This document shows positions 23,041 to 34,465 of a stretch of 64,000 bases of DNA, one piece after another. This DNA is from Nilaparvata lugens. Lineage: Eukaryota; Arthropoda; Insecta; Hemiptera; Delphacidae. The translations under genes were made by a program, and so were the position numbers. The notes beneath the pieces were generated by a model, which was given only the letters and a program-made list of their open reading frames with translations, was not told the DNA's origin and did no database searches. The stretch covers positions 49,615,975-49,679,974 of the forward strand of contig NC_052511.1 in the NCBI RefSeq assembly GCF_014356525.2. The letters are read 5' to 3'. Each line of letters starts with the position of its first letter. Position 1 is the first letter of the stretch.

Positions 23041-23640
23041 TTCAATGCCCGATAGGGATCGGCTGTCGGGGAGCTTGGTTGTCGGGTGCGATCACGACAA
23101 CCAGTCCCCTCATATCCAGCAGGGGATCGGCTGGCGGGGAGCTTGGTTGTCGGGTACGATCACGACAACCAGACCCCTCGTAACCAGCAGGGGATCGGCT
23201 TTAGGGGAGCTTGGTTGTCGGGTACGATCACGACAACCATACCCCTCGTAACCAGCAGGGGATCGGCTGGCGGGGAGCTTGGTTGTCGGGTACGATCACG
23301 ACAACCAGTCCCCTCATATCCAGCAGGGGATCGGCTGGCGGGGAGCTTGGTTGTCGGGTACTATCACGACAACCAGACCCCTCGTATCCAGCAGGGGATC
23401 GGCTGGCGGGGAGCTTGGTTGTCGGGTACGATCACGACAACCAGTCCCCTCATATCCAGCAGGGGATCGGCTGGCGGGGAGCTTGGTTGTCGGGTACTAT
23501 CACGACAACCAGACCCCTCGTATCCAGCAGGGGATCGGCTGGCGGGGAGCTTGGTTGTCGGGTACTATCACGACAACCAGACCCCTCGTATCCAGCAGGG
23601 GATCGGCTGGCGGGGAGCTTGGTTGTCGTGAGCGTGTGAG
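23041..23640. repeat. 68-bp GC-rich hairpin minisatellite, about 8.5 copies
   Basis: Each unit contains GGGATCGGCTGGCGGGGAGC and a hairpin with TGGTTGTCG and CGACAACCA arms around GGTACGATCA. Copies are nearly identical, with alternating variants. 68 is not a multiple of 3 and the unit has few stops, so several frames stay open without coding meaning. Diverged relatives continue to 23800. Confidence 0.95.
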
Positions 23641-23877
23641 GTTGTCGCCGACAACCAAGCTCCTTCGTTCTAGCAGGGCATCAGCTGTTGGGGAGACTAG
23701 TTGACAGCAGTGGTATACTTTTCCAGGGGATCGGCTGACGCCTGTGGTCAAAATTGCGAGGAGCTTAGTTGTCGGGGAGACAGGTTGGCGGCGACCCAAT
23801 TTAAAATAATCATAATAACAAATCGTTCTATGTTTTTTAAAATTTCCAATTTCTAACGTATGTGAAATGTACTTTAC

Positions 23878-24048
23878 CTGTAAATACGTCGCTGTTGAGT
23901 TTGACAAGTCGGTTGTGACCCAGAGAAAGTATGCGCATTTTTGAGAGGCCCTTGAATGCTCCCCCCTCAATGAGCTGCAGTCTGTTCCCAGTAAGATCCA
24001 GGGACTCCAGGTTGCGTTGTGACAGGAATGAGCCTTCTTTCACCGAAC
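23878..24048 (-). CDS. Extracellular LRR protein, fourth visible exon (LRRs 5-7)
   Basis: The exon completes LRR 5 (SSVKEGSFLSQRN), gives all of LRR 6 (LESLDLTGNRLQLIEGGAF) and most of LRR 7 (MRILSLGHNRLVKLNSDVF). Joining it to the 41395-41494 exon forms an AGT Ser codon and keeps the 24-residue spacing unbroken, strong evidence that the two exons are neighbours in the mRNA despite a 17.3 kb intron. The acceptor is CTGTTACAG at 24049 and the donor GTAAAGTA from 23877. It ends one base into a codon. The intron to its 5' side holds the whole Pgam5 gene on the other strand; the 68-bp minisatellite lies about 240 bases to its 3' side. Confidence 0.87.
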
Positions 24049-24149
24049 CTGTAACAGAAATTTAGAAGATCGTTAGGCTATTAAGAAACATAATATTTAA
24101 AATTCATGTATTATCTTATTGTTTATTGTTTTTGAAGGGACGGATTCAA

Positions 24150-25065
24150 GGATCCAAAGGTTGAAAGAACCCCACACGCCAACCGAAGCTTATTGTGTTC
24201 CCAAGTAGTATGTTAGTTAGGCAAACCAATACCTGTGTCCTTTACAAGAACCAGGAGTTTTTCCCTATACTAACATCCCATTCATCACCCAGTTGCTTGT
24301 TACAGTCCAGTGTGATATGCTTGGCAGTCTCTTCAGACTGATAAGACCTCGTGACCTACGTGAGTTCCACTCCTGGCCTACTTTGAAGGTCCTACCGCTA
24401 AGGAAGGGGTGGCCAAGTTGCCTCTAGGGCGTCCGACCACCCTTGACTTAGCCTCTTGACCTACATTTGTGCCTGGCGTTTCACTCATCTCTGGTCTCTT
24501 GAGTTTTTTCTTTTTTCCCCTCCGAAACTTCGCAGGGTCAGAAGCCTCACCTCTCCCAAGAAGTTTTGCCTAAATGGCCGTCCTTCTTTGAACAGTGGTG
24601 AGGTTTGGTCACTCCACCCAAAACTCGTGACCTACGTGAGTTCCACTCCTAGTTCCTTCCGCTGAGAGAGGGGACGCCAAACTGCCTCTAGGGCGCTCGG
24701 CGCCCGGCCAAAATCGACTCAACCTCTTGACCCACATTTGTGCCTGAAGTTTCACCCATCTCTGGTCTCTTGGGGTTTTCTTTTTGCCCCACCGAAACTC
24801 TTCAGGGTCAGAAGCCTCACCTCTCCCAAAAAGTTTTGCCTGGATGGCCGCCCTTCTCTGAGCAGTGGTGAGTTTTGGTCTCTCCACCCACAAACTCGTG
24901 ACCAACGTGAGTTCCACTCCTGGCTTCTTTGTAGGTCCTTCCGCTGAACGAGGGGTCGTCAAATTGCCTCTAGGGTACCTGGCCACCCTCGACTCAGCCT
25001 CTTGACCTACATTTGTGCCTGGAAATTTCACCCATCTCTGGTTTCTTGGATTTTCTTTATTATCT
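24150..25065. repeat. Tandem array of about 270-bp units, three copies
   Basis: CCTCTAGGG recurs at 24421, 24684 and 24966; CATCTCTGGTCTCTTG and CAGAAGCCTCACCTCTCCC recur at the same spacing. It lies in the LRR intron between the 23878 exon and Pgam5. Confidence 0.85.
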
Positions 25066-25675
25066 TACTTTAATAAAATTATAGAATGTATAATTTATTA
25101 TGACTTGGGAGGAAAAAGTAGGCTGAGCCTGAACTATATCTCTCCAAAAATTTTGATAGAATGTTAATCTTGTCCAAAAGTTAAAGTTATGAATTCACAC
25201 ACTGCATCGTCACTTGATTTTTGGTCCAGGAATAATTATTGGAAAATTTTGATGGTTGACGTAATACTCTAAATAAATCATAGAATGTATCACAATAAAT
25301 TGGAATAAGAAAAGTTTATGTTGATTATAAGCTCATAGAGAGCGTTAGATTATCTTTAAGTTTATGTATAATTTCTCTATTTTATTCATTTCCCCACGAC
25401 CGTTGCAGCAGTTTTTTTTTTGTTGAATGTCAAATCTTCACTTTTGTAACAATAAATCAATTGACAAAGGAATTTTGAGGGAGTGTTGAGAACTGAATTT
25501 TTGACTTTGCAGCTTTGTTGGGACTGATTAGAAGGTGAACATATCTAAAATCACTTTTTGTGTAGTTGAGAAGTTGATATTGTGGTAATAATTCATATTA
25601 AATATAAAAAATAAGAAATTGTCAAAAATTTCTTGGTCTTTTTATATCTAAAGTCCTCATACTTACCCCCGATAC
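25066..25675. other. Repeat tails, no gene
   Basis: 25095-25180 matches the tail at 10510-10600. 25550-25625 matches the end of the inverted-repeat family at 34466 and 36895 (GAGAAGTTGATATTGTGGT). Confidence 0.45.
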
Positions 25676-26049
25676 TATAGTTAGGTCCACGTTTTAATGG
25701 CAGTGTTTGATTAGCAATGGTATTGCTATCCTTGTCTATCATTCAACAAAGTGGATAGCGCTATCTCTTTCTCGCTTTGCTCTGTTGCCAAATCGACTTT
25801 TAACAATGTAGAATCAATAATCAATTAACAAAATATTTCATCTTAATTATGAAAATTGAATATGAAATTATTGAAAAATATAATTTATTGCTTAATAAAA
25901 TAAAATTGATTATTTTAAACGAGAATTAACAGTTGATATTACATCAATAAAACTGTATCAGCTACCGTCTACAGAAGGCCTTGATAAGAGGATCGGCAAC
26001 TTTTTTCTCCTATCTTTCTCCACTGCCATTATAACATGGACCTCAATAT
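25676..26049. mobile_element. MITE family 1, second full copy
   Basis: Ends TATAGTTAGGTCCACGTT and AACATGGACCTCAATATA are inverted; interior text matches 1572-2235. About 0.7 kb upstream of the Pgam5 start codon. Confidence 0.65.
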
Positions 26050-26759
26050 AGAGCGATGAGGGTGGTTTCAGAGTTTTATTTTTTCCTACACACTTATATC
26101 TTGGGAACAATGCACTCGACTGTCAGGACTAATCAGCCATTCAAAAATGAAGCTTGATAAATTTCCATTATGTTTTCTCTTGTAGAGACAGTAACAGAAA
26201 TGCTTACTCAGTTTTCATCAATTTCTACAGATTTAACCTTCACCAACCATGACGGTGATCTCTCGCTTGCATAAATAAATAAATAAATAATAAATGTTTA
26301 TTTCCCAAAAAACTAAAACTACAACATCAATTACAAAAATATTAGATAAATTACAATATTACATACAATAGTTAGTTACAAAAGATTCTTATAATGTGTT
26401 CTCTACTTGTTTAGTTTTTCTGTGTGGAAATTGACCTACTCCACTATGGCGTACCATGTTCTTGAGTAGGCTTTGTTAGTTTTTTTGTGTGTATTATCAA
26501 TTAGTTAGTGTTTAGTAAGTCATTAGGTGGTTAGTTGTTATTTGAAATAATGTTTTCTATGTTCCTCATAAATACCTCATAAATCTCAATTTCACTTTTA
26601 ATTCTGTTAAAGTGTGTGTTCTGAATCTTCTAATCTGACTATCTATATAATTTAATTCGTATAAAGTGTAACTATTGTATTTTATTTTCTTGATGAAATA
26701 AACATCTATTCTGCTTATCCTGCTAATCTAAGTGTTATCCATCACTTTCACAGGTGATC
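26050..26759 (+). promoter_or_regulatory. Upstream flank of Pgam5 coding exon 1; intronic or 5' region
   Basis: No coding sequence. A (AATA)n run lies at about 26270-26292. The pyrimidine-rich acceptor TATCCATCACTTTCACAG ends at 26753, so at least the last part is intron. No core promoter could be recognised. Confidence 0.35.
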
Positions 26760-27175
26760 ATGACCGTAATCTCCCGCCTACAGAAATACCTGTTAACCGG
26801 CCTCAGCATCTGTGGCGGCGCTGTTATAACGCACTACGGCCTTAACCAGAATCAAGACCACAGAGCCTACACGGCATGGACCACCAACTACGTCCCCGAA
26901 GTGAAATGGGATCACAACTGGGACAAACGGGAGCCTGAGTCCCTCGTCAAACCGCCGAAAAACGGGAAACCGGTCGACGAGAATGCCTACAACGAAATGA
27001 TCGAGCAGAAAAAGTCCAAAGCCGTGAGGCATTTGATTCTGATCAGGCATGGTCAGTATAATTTGTCGGGGAAGGTTGACAAGGAAAGGGTGCTCACGGA
27101 GCTGGGACGAAATCAGGCCACGGAGACTGGGAAACGACTGAAGCTGTTGGATTTTCCATATACCAGGATTATTAG
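26760..27175 (+). CDS. Pgam5: Pgam5 Ser/Thr phosphatase, coding exon 1
   Basis: PGAM5 is a mitochondrial membrane-anchored protein phosphatase of the phosphoglycerate-mutase/histidine-phosphatase fold, acting in mitochondrial quality control and cell-death signalling. This exon encodes residues 1-138 and two bases of codon 139. Residues about 11-28 are a hydrophobic anchor (LLTGLSICGGAVITHYGL). WDHNWD at 50-55 is the family's oligomerisation motif. RHGQY at 96-100 carries the catalytic histidine (H97). The ATG at 26760 lies six bases after a good acceptor (TTTCACAG), so an untranslated 5' exon lies further upstream and was not found. The donor is GTAATT from 27176. The codons are GC-rich relative to their surroundings. 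The joined product of the three exons is 281 residues, close to the usual 280-290. Confidence 0.96.
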
Positions 27176-27228
27176 GTAATTCAAATTTAAATTTTATTCA
27201 ATTCACAATATTCACAAATTATAAGAAA

Positions 27229-28465
27229 CTAGTAGTTCTGTGAACAGTAGACCTCACGCAGTATTCTCATCCACAAGTACCTGATTGAAACAACTATAGA
27301 ACTTATGGAAATATAGCAATAGACTGGCTTCTCCACACATCTGTGTAATCACTTGTCAGCTGATTTATGATGAATAAATAATTCTATAGTCTGATTTTTA
27401 CTCCAATATTGGCGTATGAAAGAGGCTCCTTTTTACTTTCCTTGCCCTAATACCATAGGTAAGGAAAGTATTGCTTTCCGAAAAAAATTAAGGTACCCCA
27501 ATTTCTAAATTTCTATACGTTTCAAGGTCCCCTGAGTCCAAAAAATTGGTTTTTTGGTATTGGTCTGTATGTGTGTGTGTGTGTGTATGTGTGTATGAGT
27601 GTATGTGCGTCTGTGTACACGATATCTCATCTCCCAATTAACGGAATGACTTGAAATTTGGAACTTAAGGTCCTTTCACTATAAGGATCCGACACGAACA
27701 ATTTCGATCAAATGCAATTCAAGATGGCGGCTAAAATGGCGAAAATGTTGTCAAAAACAGGGTTTTTCGTGATTTTCTCGGAAACGTCTCCAACGATTTT
27801 GATCAAATTCATACCTAAAATAGACATCGATAAGCTCTATCAACTGCCACAAGTCACATATCTGTAAAAATTTCAGGAGCTCCGCCTCATCAATGCAGAT
27901 AGATTCCCAATTATCAGGCTTCAGATACAATTGAAACAAAAAAAAAATCAAGTGGAGTAGATTGAGCATGAAAATCTCTACATTTAATGTTCAGTAACAT
28001 TTTCACCTAAAATTGAAAATAAGCTTCAAATTCGAAAAATTTGATTATTCAATTGCAAATTATTGTTGATTCTATTAAATCATTCACTATGAAGAGATAG
28101 CAGACCTCATGTGTGTCTCCAGCGTTATTGCCCTGTCACCAGCTGGCTCAAATCTTTGAATAGTAGACTTGAGATGCGCGGGAACACTAGCGTCAGGTGA
28201 TCAATTTTCATAACGGCAAGGAAAGTTGTGTGAGTGCGCCACACCAGATTTTTCCTTTTATATTATCCTTGAAATGCAAAATTTCCAAAAACCTTGTATA
28301 TACGTCGACGTATCAATTAAAAAAGGAACATACATGTCAAATTTCATGAAAATCTATTACCGCGTTTCGCCGTAAATGCGCAACATATAAACATTCAAAC
28401 ATTTAAACATTAAGAGAAATGCCAAACCGTCGACTTGAATCTTAGACCTCACTTCGCTCGGTCAA
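27229..28465 (-). mobile_element. Family H1 element interrupted by element S
   Basis: CTAG at 27229-27232 and TTGACCGAGCG end at 28465. The interruption at 27435-28248 sits in the GGCTCCTTTTT tract, a different site from the 16534-18496 copy. Confidence 0.7.
27435..28248. mobile_element. Element S, second copy, TTTTT target duplication
   Basis: Starts ACTTTCCTTGCCC after TTTTT (27430-27434) and ends GTGCGCCACACCAGA before TTTTT (28249-28253). Nearly the same sequence as 17392-18245 but with a shorter TG run. Confidence 0.65.
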
Positions 28466-29094
28466 TAAATCATACAGCTTAACGATATTATAGTAATAAG
28501 TTAATAATTAAAAAGTACATAATAGTCCAATTATTAAACAATAAATTCAGACAAGAATTCGAACATGCTAAACCAGGACTAATTTGTGAAATTGGATAGG
28601 TTATGTTTACACTTCACGATTTTTGTCCAATTTTGAGTCCAAAATATTTATAAACTGGGAATTTAGAATTTAGGAATGTTGAAAACCAAATTAAATAAGA
28701 ATACTTCACTAAATCATCACTAATAACTGAAAATACTGTATTAATAATAGACAATTTTAATGCCTTCTATATAGTTTTAGGAGTAAGTTTAAGTTTCTTT
28801 TCACAAAACTTAAACTTACTCCTAAAACTATATAGAAGGCATTAACAACACGGAGGATCAGCAACGTTGTTCTTCTATCTTTCTCCATTGCCATTATAAC
28901 GTGGACCTCACTATATACGCATATCCATGATCAGAGCTTGATTCTAGTCGATAGAAGATGTACCATCATAGGTATGAATCTTGTAGCATCTTGTGCATTT
29001 TCTAGTAGAGTTGGGCCCTATTAAACGCGTGAAATTTCATCGAATTCACATCTTATCTCCAGTTGAATTGATGCTCTTTTGATTTTATTTGTAG

Positions 29095-29251
29095 GTCGAC
29101 CCTGACGAGGGCCCAGGAGACCGGGGCGTTGATAGCGAAGGAACTGCCAGGGGTGGAGGTCACTGATGACAGTCTACTGGAGGAGGGGTCCCCCATACCT
29201 GTCGAGCCTCCAGTCGGCCACTGGAAACCGGAGGCATCCTATACATTCCAG
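29095..29251 (+). CDS. Pgam5: Pgam5 phosphatase, coding exon 2
   Basis: The acceptor TTTATTTGTAG and donor GTAGCT bound an exon whose first base completes Arg139. It then encodes residues 140-191. STLTRAQET at 140-148 carries the second active-site arginine (R144), LLEEGSPI around 166-173 supplies the conserved acidic residue, and HWKPEA near 181 is a PGAM5 signature. It ends in phase 0. All family-diagnostic positions are kept, so the gene looks functional. Confidence 0.96.
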
Positions 29252-29378
29252 GTAGCTTAAAATATGCATATCAATTAAGATAATAACTGCAATTAAATTA
29301 ACTGCGATTAAATAATGCTGCAATTAAGAAATAACTCAATATTCATCAATTCTGACAAAAATTTAGATTTTTGCAACC

Positions 29379-29640
29379 ATAATAAATAATAATAATGAGG
29401 GTGATGCCCACATAAGCTCTTAGGCTTGTGCGTGAATAATGAGAGAGAGGGATGATGAGAGATGACTACTTTTTAGGTAGTCGGGCCCGACGGCTGATCG
29501 TCTCCTCCGAAAGACGGGGTGACCGTATCTATGTGATTGTGCTGTGGTCAAAAACTTTTGCCATGGTCGAGATTCGAACTCGGGTTCTCTTGATTATCAG
29601 ACCGGCGCGTTATCACTTACTCCAACGAGCCACCCAACAT
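29379..29640 (-). mobile_element. tRNA-derived SINE with conserved central domain
   Basis: The sense strand (minus) starts GGGTGGCTCGTTGGAGTAAG with an Ile-type-looking anticodon loop CTGATAA and B box GAGTTCGAATCTC. The core CTTTCGGAGGAGACGATCAG and CCGTCGG follows, a domain shared with the SINE at 45770-46002. It ends with an ATT repeat tail at 29379-29395. A 3' fragment of the same SINE lies at 39905-39975. Confidence 0.75.
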
Positions 29641-31009
29641 CGCTCGACAACGAGCCACCTATGCTGCCTTATTCGAATGAAACTGTTGTTTGAATCAAGC
29701 CTGAAAGTTTCTTTGATGAAAGGACGCAAGCAAATGAAAAAATGCAGGCGTGCGAAGCGAGCCTGATGATCCTATTTCTGGATGGTCCAGCTGGGGGTCC
29801 AGAGGGCCGAGCCCCCTGGCAAGACGCGTGTAAGGCGAGCGAAGCGAGAAGTGAATGAAACATATATACGTCGAGGGCACTTTTCTATACACCATCTGTT
29901 GTCGGAGTAGATTATCTCAGAATCACGCAAGGGGTTAAACAGATGATGTGTTTTCCAGGCTCCGTTTAATCTGGTGTAATTCATGAGGATTGATCATGGA
30001 TTCATTGATCGAGCACTGGACTGTAAGGGTATGAAAAGATTGAAACTCAATACTTTGGATTATTGTGTTAGCACAATATGGATTGAATAGAGCACACAAA
30101 TGACAAGGAGCTGCTTCAGGCGCTGATCGACAAATAACTACATACTGAATGTCTCTGATTGTCTATTAGCGTATTAAGCTACGTTTACACTATATAGCTG
30201 GAGAGCTATATAGATCTGCTATATAGCAGAGCTATATAAAATTTGAGCTTCATAATATAGCCTCTGTCAGCTGCATATAGCTCTGCTATAAGTAGATTCA
30301 ACGCTAATTTTATGTAGCAGAGCTATATGTAGATCTGCTAGATGTAGCTCTGCTACATGTCAATTTTTGTTTATAGCAGAGCTAGATGTAGCTGCTCTGT
30401 CCTTGAAGGAAGGCTACCGCAGCTGTTTAGTGCCTGCTGGGTTTACACCAGATGTACTGTACTCATTTGTTGTCAGAGTGTATTGTCAGAGTGTTCTCAT
30501 TTGTTGCTAGTAGGTTACTGTGCATTGTGAGCATTTATTTTTGATTTATATATTATTATGTAATGGTGGGGAGTGAATTTGACTGGAATAGAGACAAAAT
30601 TATCCAATATCTTCTTTTTATTTTTCCCAGACTAGGCACTAAACAACTGCAAACAGCAGTAAACAAACAGCTGTGGCAGCCTTCCTTCAAGGACAGAGCA
30701 GCTACATCTAGCTCTGCTATAAACAAAAATTTACATGTAGCAGAGCTACATATAGCTCTGATTCTCTTTGAACACAAACACAAACTCTGTGGACGTTCAG
30801 ATATTGATTGCTCTTTTGCTCTGTAGAGTAAAATAGCTTGGTCTGAAGATAGAAATCAAAGATAGAAAACCTTTAAATTAAGGAACTTATGAAAAAATTA
30901 AATTCTTTCTTAATTAATGTCCTTTCAGGACGGTTCTATAAATGATAGAAAACCTTTTAAGGAACTTATGAAAAAAAAATTAAATGTTTAATTCTTTCTT
31001 AATTAATCT
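29641..31009. other. Helitron A fragment, TAGCTCTGCTA foldback and a local duplication in Pgam5 intron 2
   Basis: 29728-29850 is a Helitron A 3' piece (GCGAGCGAAGCGAG). 30180-30780 is an inverted-repeat region rich in TAGCAGAGCTA / TAGCTCTGCTA; its arms share CTTGAAGGAAGGCT at 30403 and the reverse near 30680. 30868-30925 and 30950-31007 are near-duplicates ending TTCTTTCTTAATTAATG/C. No gene. Confidence 0.55.
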
Positions 31010-32737
31010 AATTCATAATCAGCTATTATGTCAAGAAAATACCACAACCAGTTACGAAGTTCAGCTTCAGTCATGTTAAAGTTGAAGAGGTATTTGCTGC
31101 TATTAATGGAATAGGTAACAGTAACTGCTTAGATGTATATGGCTTAAACTCTTTTATTGTGAAATTAGCTGCTAATAAGGTCTCTGAAGTATTGACACAC
31201 TTATTCAATAAATGTATAGACTTTGGCATATTCCCTGACGGCCTAAAAAAAGTTAAAATGATGCCTACTCATAAGAAAGGTGACAAGTCGAAAATAGAAA
31301 ATTACAGACCCATTTGCATAGTGCAGATATTTTCCAAGATATTTGAAAAGCTCCTCCACAAGCAACTAGCTGAATACTTCGAAAATAGCAAATTACTATC
31401 AAAAAATCAGTACGGATTCAGAAAAAACTTGAGTACATGCGACAATGTGTTGGATCTAGTACATGATATTATAAGTAGTTTGGAACCAAAGAGAAAAGTT
31501 AATCTAAGATCCTTTGATCTGTCACGTGCATTTGACACAGTAGAGCATGGAAAATTATGTGATAAGCTATCTTACTATGGTCTTGACAGGGCAGCAGTAA
31601 ATCTCATTGACTCCTATCTCAGCAACAGGCTACAATATGTAATTGAAAATGGGGAATTCTCAAGTGGTGAGATGATAAATTTCGGGGTCCCACAGGGATC
31701 TATACTGGGACCACTTCTATTTATAATCTATATAAATGACTTGCCTAATTTTATCAATGAATGTTGTAATGATAGTCACCCATACCTTTTTGCAGATGAT
31801 TTAGGACTAAGAGTTAGTGGTCTTAATGAAGCTTCAATCAACACTACAACTGAGAATTGCACAACAGCAATTGAAGATTGGTGTGCTTCTAACGCTCTAT
31901 GTCTTAACAAGCTTAAAACAAAGGACCTGCAATTCACTTTCAGCAGAAAATCAGAAAAACTCAGTTCCTTCAAATTTCTAGGATTAACACTTGACACCAA
32001 TCTTAATTGGAAAGATCATGTTCTTGATGTATGTAGTAAGCTTGCAAAGGGAATTTTCATGTTACGTAGGTTAAGAAATATTGTAAGACATGAGGTGATG
32101 ATAAATGTATATTATGCTCATATTTATAGTCATTTGGCATACGGTATTCAATTGTGGGGAAATAGCTCTATGTCACCGACACTCTTCAAGCTTCAGAAGA
32201 AAGCAATAAGAATAATTTGTCATGCGCCACCACTGGCAACTTGTAAGCCCATTTTCTTGAACTTAAAAATGTTGACTCTTCCCTCTCTATATATATTTAC
32301 ATGCTTGTTATATATGAGGAAGCATGTGCACAAATATACTCTGAATGCCGAGACTCACGATTACAATACAAGAAGTAGGCTAAATATAAGGATTGACTCT
32401 CACTATTGGACTACTGCTCAGAAAAATTGGCGTTACATGACTATTAAGCTGTTTAATAAATTACCATTTGAGGTTAGAATTATGGATAAAAATCATTTTA
32501 AGTCTTTTATAAAGAAAATACTGATTGTAAAGTGTTTTTACTCTATTGAAGATTATTCGAATTCTGATTTTACAATAAGTAGAGAGAGTTAGAGTGTCTT
32601 TAAGTTTGCTACTGTTACATGTTTCTTGTATCATTTGTATAATTTTAACCTTATTCTTCTGTAATTTTTTAGCTACTGTTCTGACGTTGTTATAACATTG
32701 TTAAATGTTTTCAACAATAAAGATTTTGATTTTGAAT
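31010..32737 (+). mobile_element. Jockey-clade non-LTR retrotransposon, 5'-truncated, reverse transcriptase ORF
   Basis: An open frame runs from about 31010 to 32592 and encodes a non-LTR reverse transcriptase without its endonuclease part. Visible motifs are THKKGDKSKIENYRPI (fingers), NQYGFRKNLST, the motif A region SFDLSRAFDTVEH, the motif B region GVPQGSILGPLLFIIYINDL, and the catalytic box FADD where YADD is usual. A thumb and C-terminal region follow. The 3' end AATAAAGATTTTGATTTTG at 32717-32735 is typical of Jockey-clade tails. It lies in Pgam5 intron 2 in the same orientation. An intact 477-codon frame implies fairly recent insertion, but the 5' half is missing, so this copy is dead as an autonomous element. 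No clear target duplication was seen. Confidence 0.88.
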
Positions 32738-32845
32738 CTCCCCTTTTACTGCTTCACAGAAGAACAACTGTATTGTTATTGTTTGTTTAATCCGATGAAT
32801 GAGTATTCTAGTCGAATTTTGAATTTATTTTCTCTGTACTTTCAG

Positions 32846-33118
32846 GACGGCCCTCGTATCGAAGCCGCCTTCCGCAAGTACTTCCACCGAGCCCGTCCCG
32901 ACCAGACCGAGGACAGCTATGACGTCATCGTGTGTCATGGCAACGTGATCCGCTACTTTGTGTGTCGCGCGCTACAATTCCCGGCCGACGCGTGGCTACG
33001 CTTCTCCATCTTCCATGGCAGCATCACTTGTATCAGCATAGGTGCTAGTGGACGCGTCGTGCTCAGGACATACAGTGATGCCGGTCATATGCCGCCTGCA
33101 TATCTGACCACTAGCTAA
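32846..33118 (+). CDS. Pgam5: Pgam5 phosphatase, coding exon 3 and stop
   Basis: After the acceptor CTGTACTTTCAG this exon encodes residues 192-281 and a TAA stop. It opens [12 protein letters not shown], matching the family across the junction. CHGNVIRY at 221-228 holds the second catalytic histidine (H222). CRALQFP and GSIT motifs follow, and MPPAYLTTS is the tail. The 3.6 kb intron before it carries a SINE, a Helitron fragment, a foldback and a Jockey-type retroelement. A near-identical decoy acceptor (TTTCAGGACGG) occurs inside that intron at 30923-30933. Confidence 0.96.
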   Translation, partial: DGPRIEAAFRKYFHRARPDQTEDSYDVIVCHGNVIRYFVCRALQFPADAWLRFSIFHGSITCISIGASGRVVLRTYSDAGHMPPAYLTTS

Positions 33119-33560
33119 GGTTGGTAATAGCATAGAGAATAGATAGCATAAGATGTTAGGTTGGTATTTTTTTTTTTTTTTTTTTTTATTTATTTATTTT
33201 TACCAATTCACTAGAAATTTACAAAATAACATTTATCAACTAATATACATTGGTGTGGCTGGAAAAAGAAGCCTTGAGCTCCAGCCACGAGTTCGAAAAT
33301 ATTCTTTAAATTATTGGTACATTTGCCGTGATAATATTCTAAAATACAAACCAAAATATAGTAAACCAAAAACCAAAAATATGTATAAATAAACACACAA
33401 AATCAATTCTTGAATCAAAAATCAACAAGCCCAATAATAGAAATAGGTAATATAGAAATTATAATAATAATAAGAAAAAAAAATTTCCTTTAGGTAATCA
33501 AAAAAACCAAGTTTAAACTGAGCGTGTTAATAACAAGTCATAATTTATAGTATTCAATCA
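33119..33560 (+). other. Probable Pgam5 3' untranslated region and flank
   Basis: No open coding sequence follows the Pgam5 stop. A run of 20 or more T begins near 33168. An AATAAA signal at about 33386 is the first plausible polyadenylation signal. The mRNA end cannot be fixed from sequence alone. Confidence 0.4.
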
Positions 33561-33579
33561 TTCACAATCACACACAACT

Positions 33580-34465
33580 TCTAAACTTGACAATGGAAAA
33601 GTACACAAACTTGAAACTTTGAAAATTGCAAACTTGACGAACTGTAAACTTTACAAACTGTCAAATTGAGAACTAAAAACTTGCTGTACTGAAAACTTGA
33701 CAGAGAGAGAATTCGAGTAATTGTAAACTTGACGTACTGAATACTTGAGGAACTGAAAACTTAACACTGAGTGGACGATATAACCTTGCCTTAGATATAT
33801 GTTGAACACTGATAGAGACTGGTGACTAACTGGAAACATGGCAATCTAAAAACTAGACTAACTGAAATCTAGACACACTGAAATCTAGACATACTGAAAT
33901 CTTGATAAACTAAAAACTTTAAAAATTGAGAACTTAAACTGAAAATTTGAGAGAAATTAGAACTTGACAACTTGACGAATTAGAAATTTCACAAACACAA
34001 ACCTTGACAAACTTGAAAGTTGAACTGAAAATGTGATTTAATAAGCAACTTGAAAACTGATGCTGAATTCTTGATAAACTGAAAACTTTAAAACTTGAAC
34101 TGAAAATTTGAGTGAAATGAGAACTTGACAAACTGAAAACTTGACAAAAGGAGAACTTGACAAACTGAAAATTTGATGAAATAATAATGACGAAAGGAGA
34201 ACTTGATAAACTCAAAACTTGACTAGACAAACTGAAACCTTGAGATAATGAAATCTTGTTGAACTGGGAACTTGATAAACTGAAAACTTGACAAATTAGA
34301 AATTTTACAAACTCAGACTTTGACAAACTTGAAAGTTGAACTGAAAATTTGATTTAATAAGAACTTGAAAACTGACAACGTGACGTGACAGAAGGATACC
34401 TTGTCAAATGGAAAACTTGATGAACTGAGAACTTGCCAGAATTAAATTAATTAAATTAATTGACT
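33580..34465. repeat. Degenerate tandem array of ACTTGAC-type units
   Basis: Variants of AACTTGACAAACTGAAAACT recur with 18-25-base spacing over about 1.4 kb (33580-34990), interrupted by the inverted-repeat element at 34466. A higher-order near-duplicate occurs at about 33990-34090 and 34290-34380. Non-coding. Confidence 0.75.

Larger units (their letters stand above)
27176..29094 (+). other. Pgam5 intron 1, mostly transposons
   Basis: Holds an H1 element (27229-28465) with an S element inside it (27435-28248), then a short hairpin (about 28760-28835, arms with CTTCTATATAGTTTTAGGAG) and the right end of MITE 1 (to 28913). Confidence 0.7.

Noticed and set aside
23041..23640. CRISPR-like regular array
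   Set aside because: Units are contiguous with no unique spacers, in eukaryotic DNA: a minisatellite.
23009..23970. Several frames of 80-181 codons over the GC-rich array
   Set aside because: By-products of the 68-bp minisatellite, open on more than one frame.
24609..25031. 140-codon minus frame
   Set aside because: Lies in a three-copy 270-bp array; no family features, and a plus frame overlaps.
29560..29640. tRNA gene (Ile-like)
   Set aside because: Head of a SINE with the same core and an ATT tail.
29452..29766. 104-codon plus frame
   Set aside because: Covers an antisense SINE and a Helitron fragment.
30921..30980. Alternative acceptor for Pgam5 exon 3 (TTTCAGGACGG)
   Set aside because: The sequence after it diverges at once from PGAM5 (DGSINDRK, not DGPRIEAAF) and lies in a local duplication.
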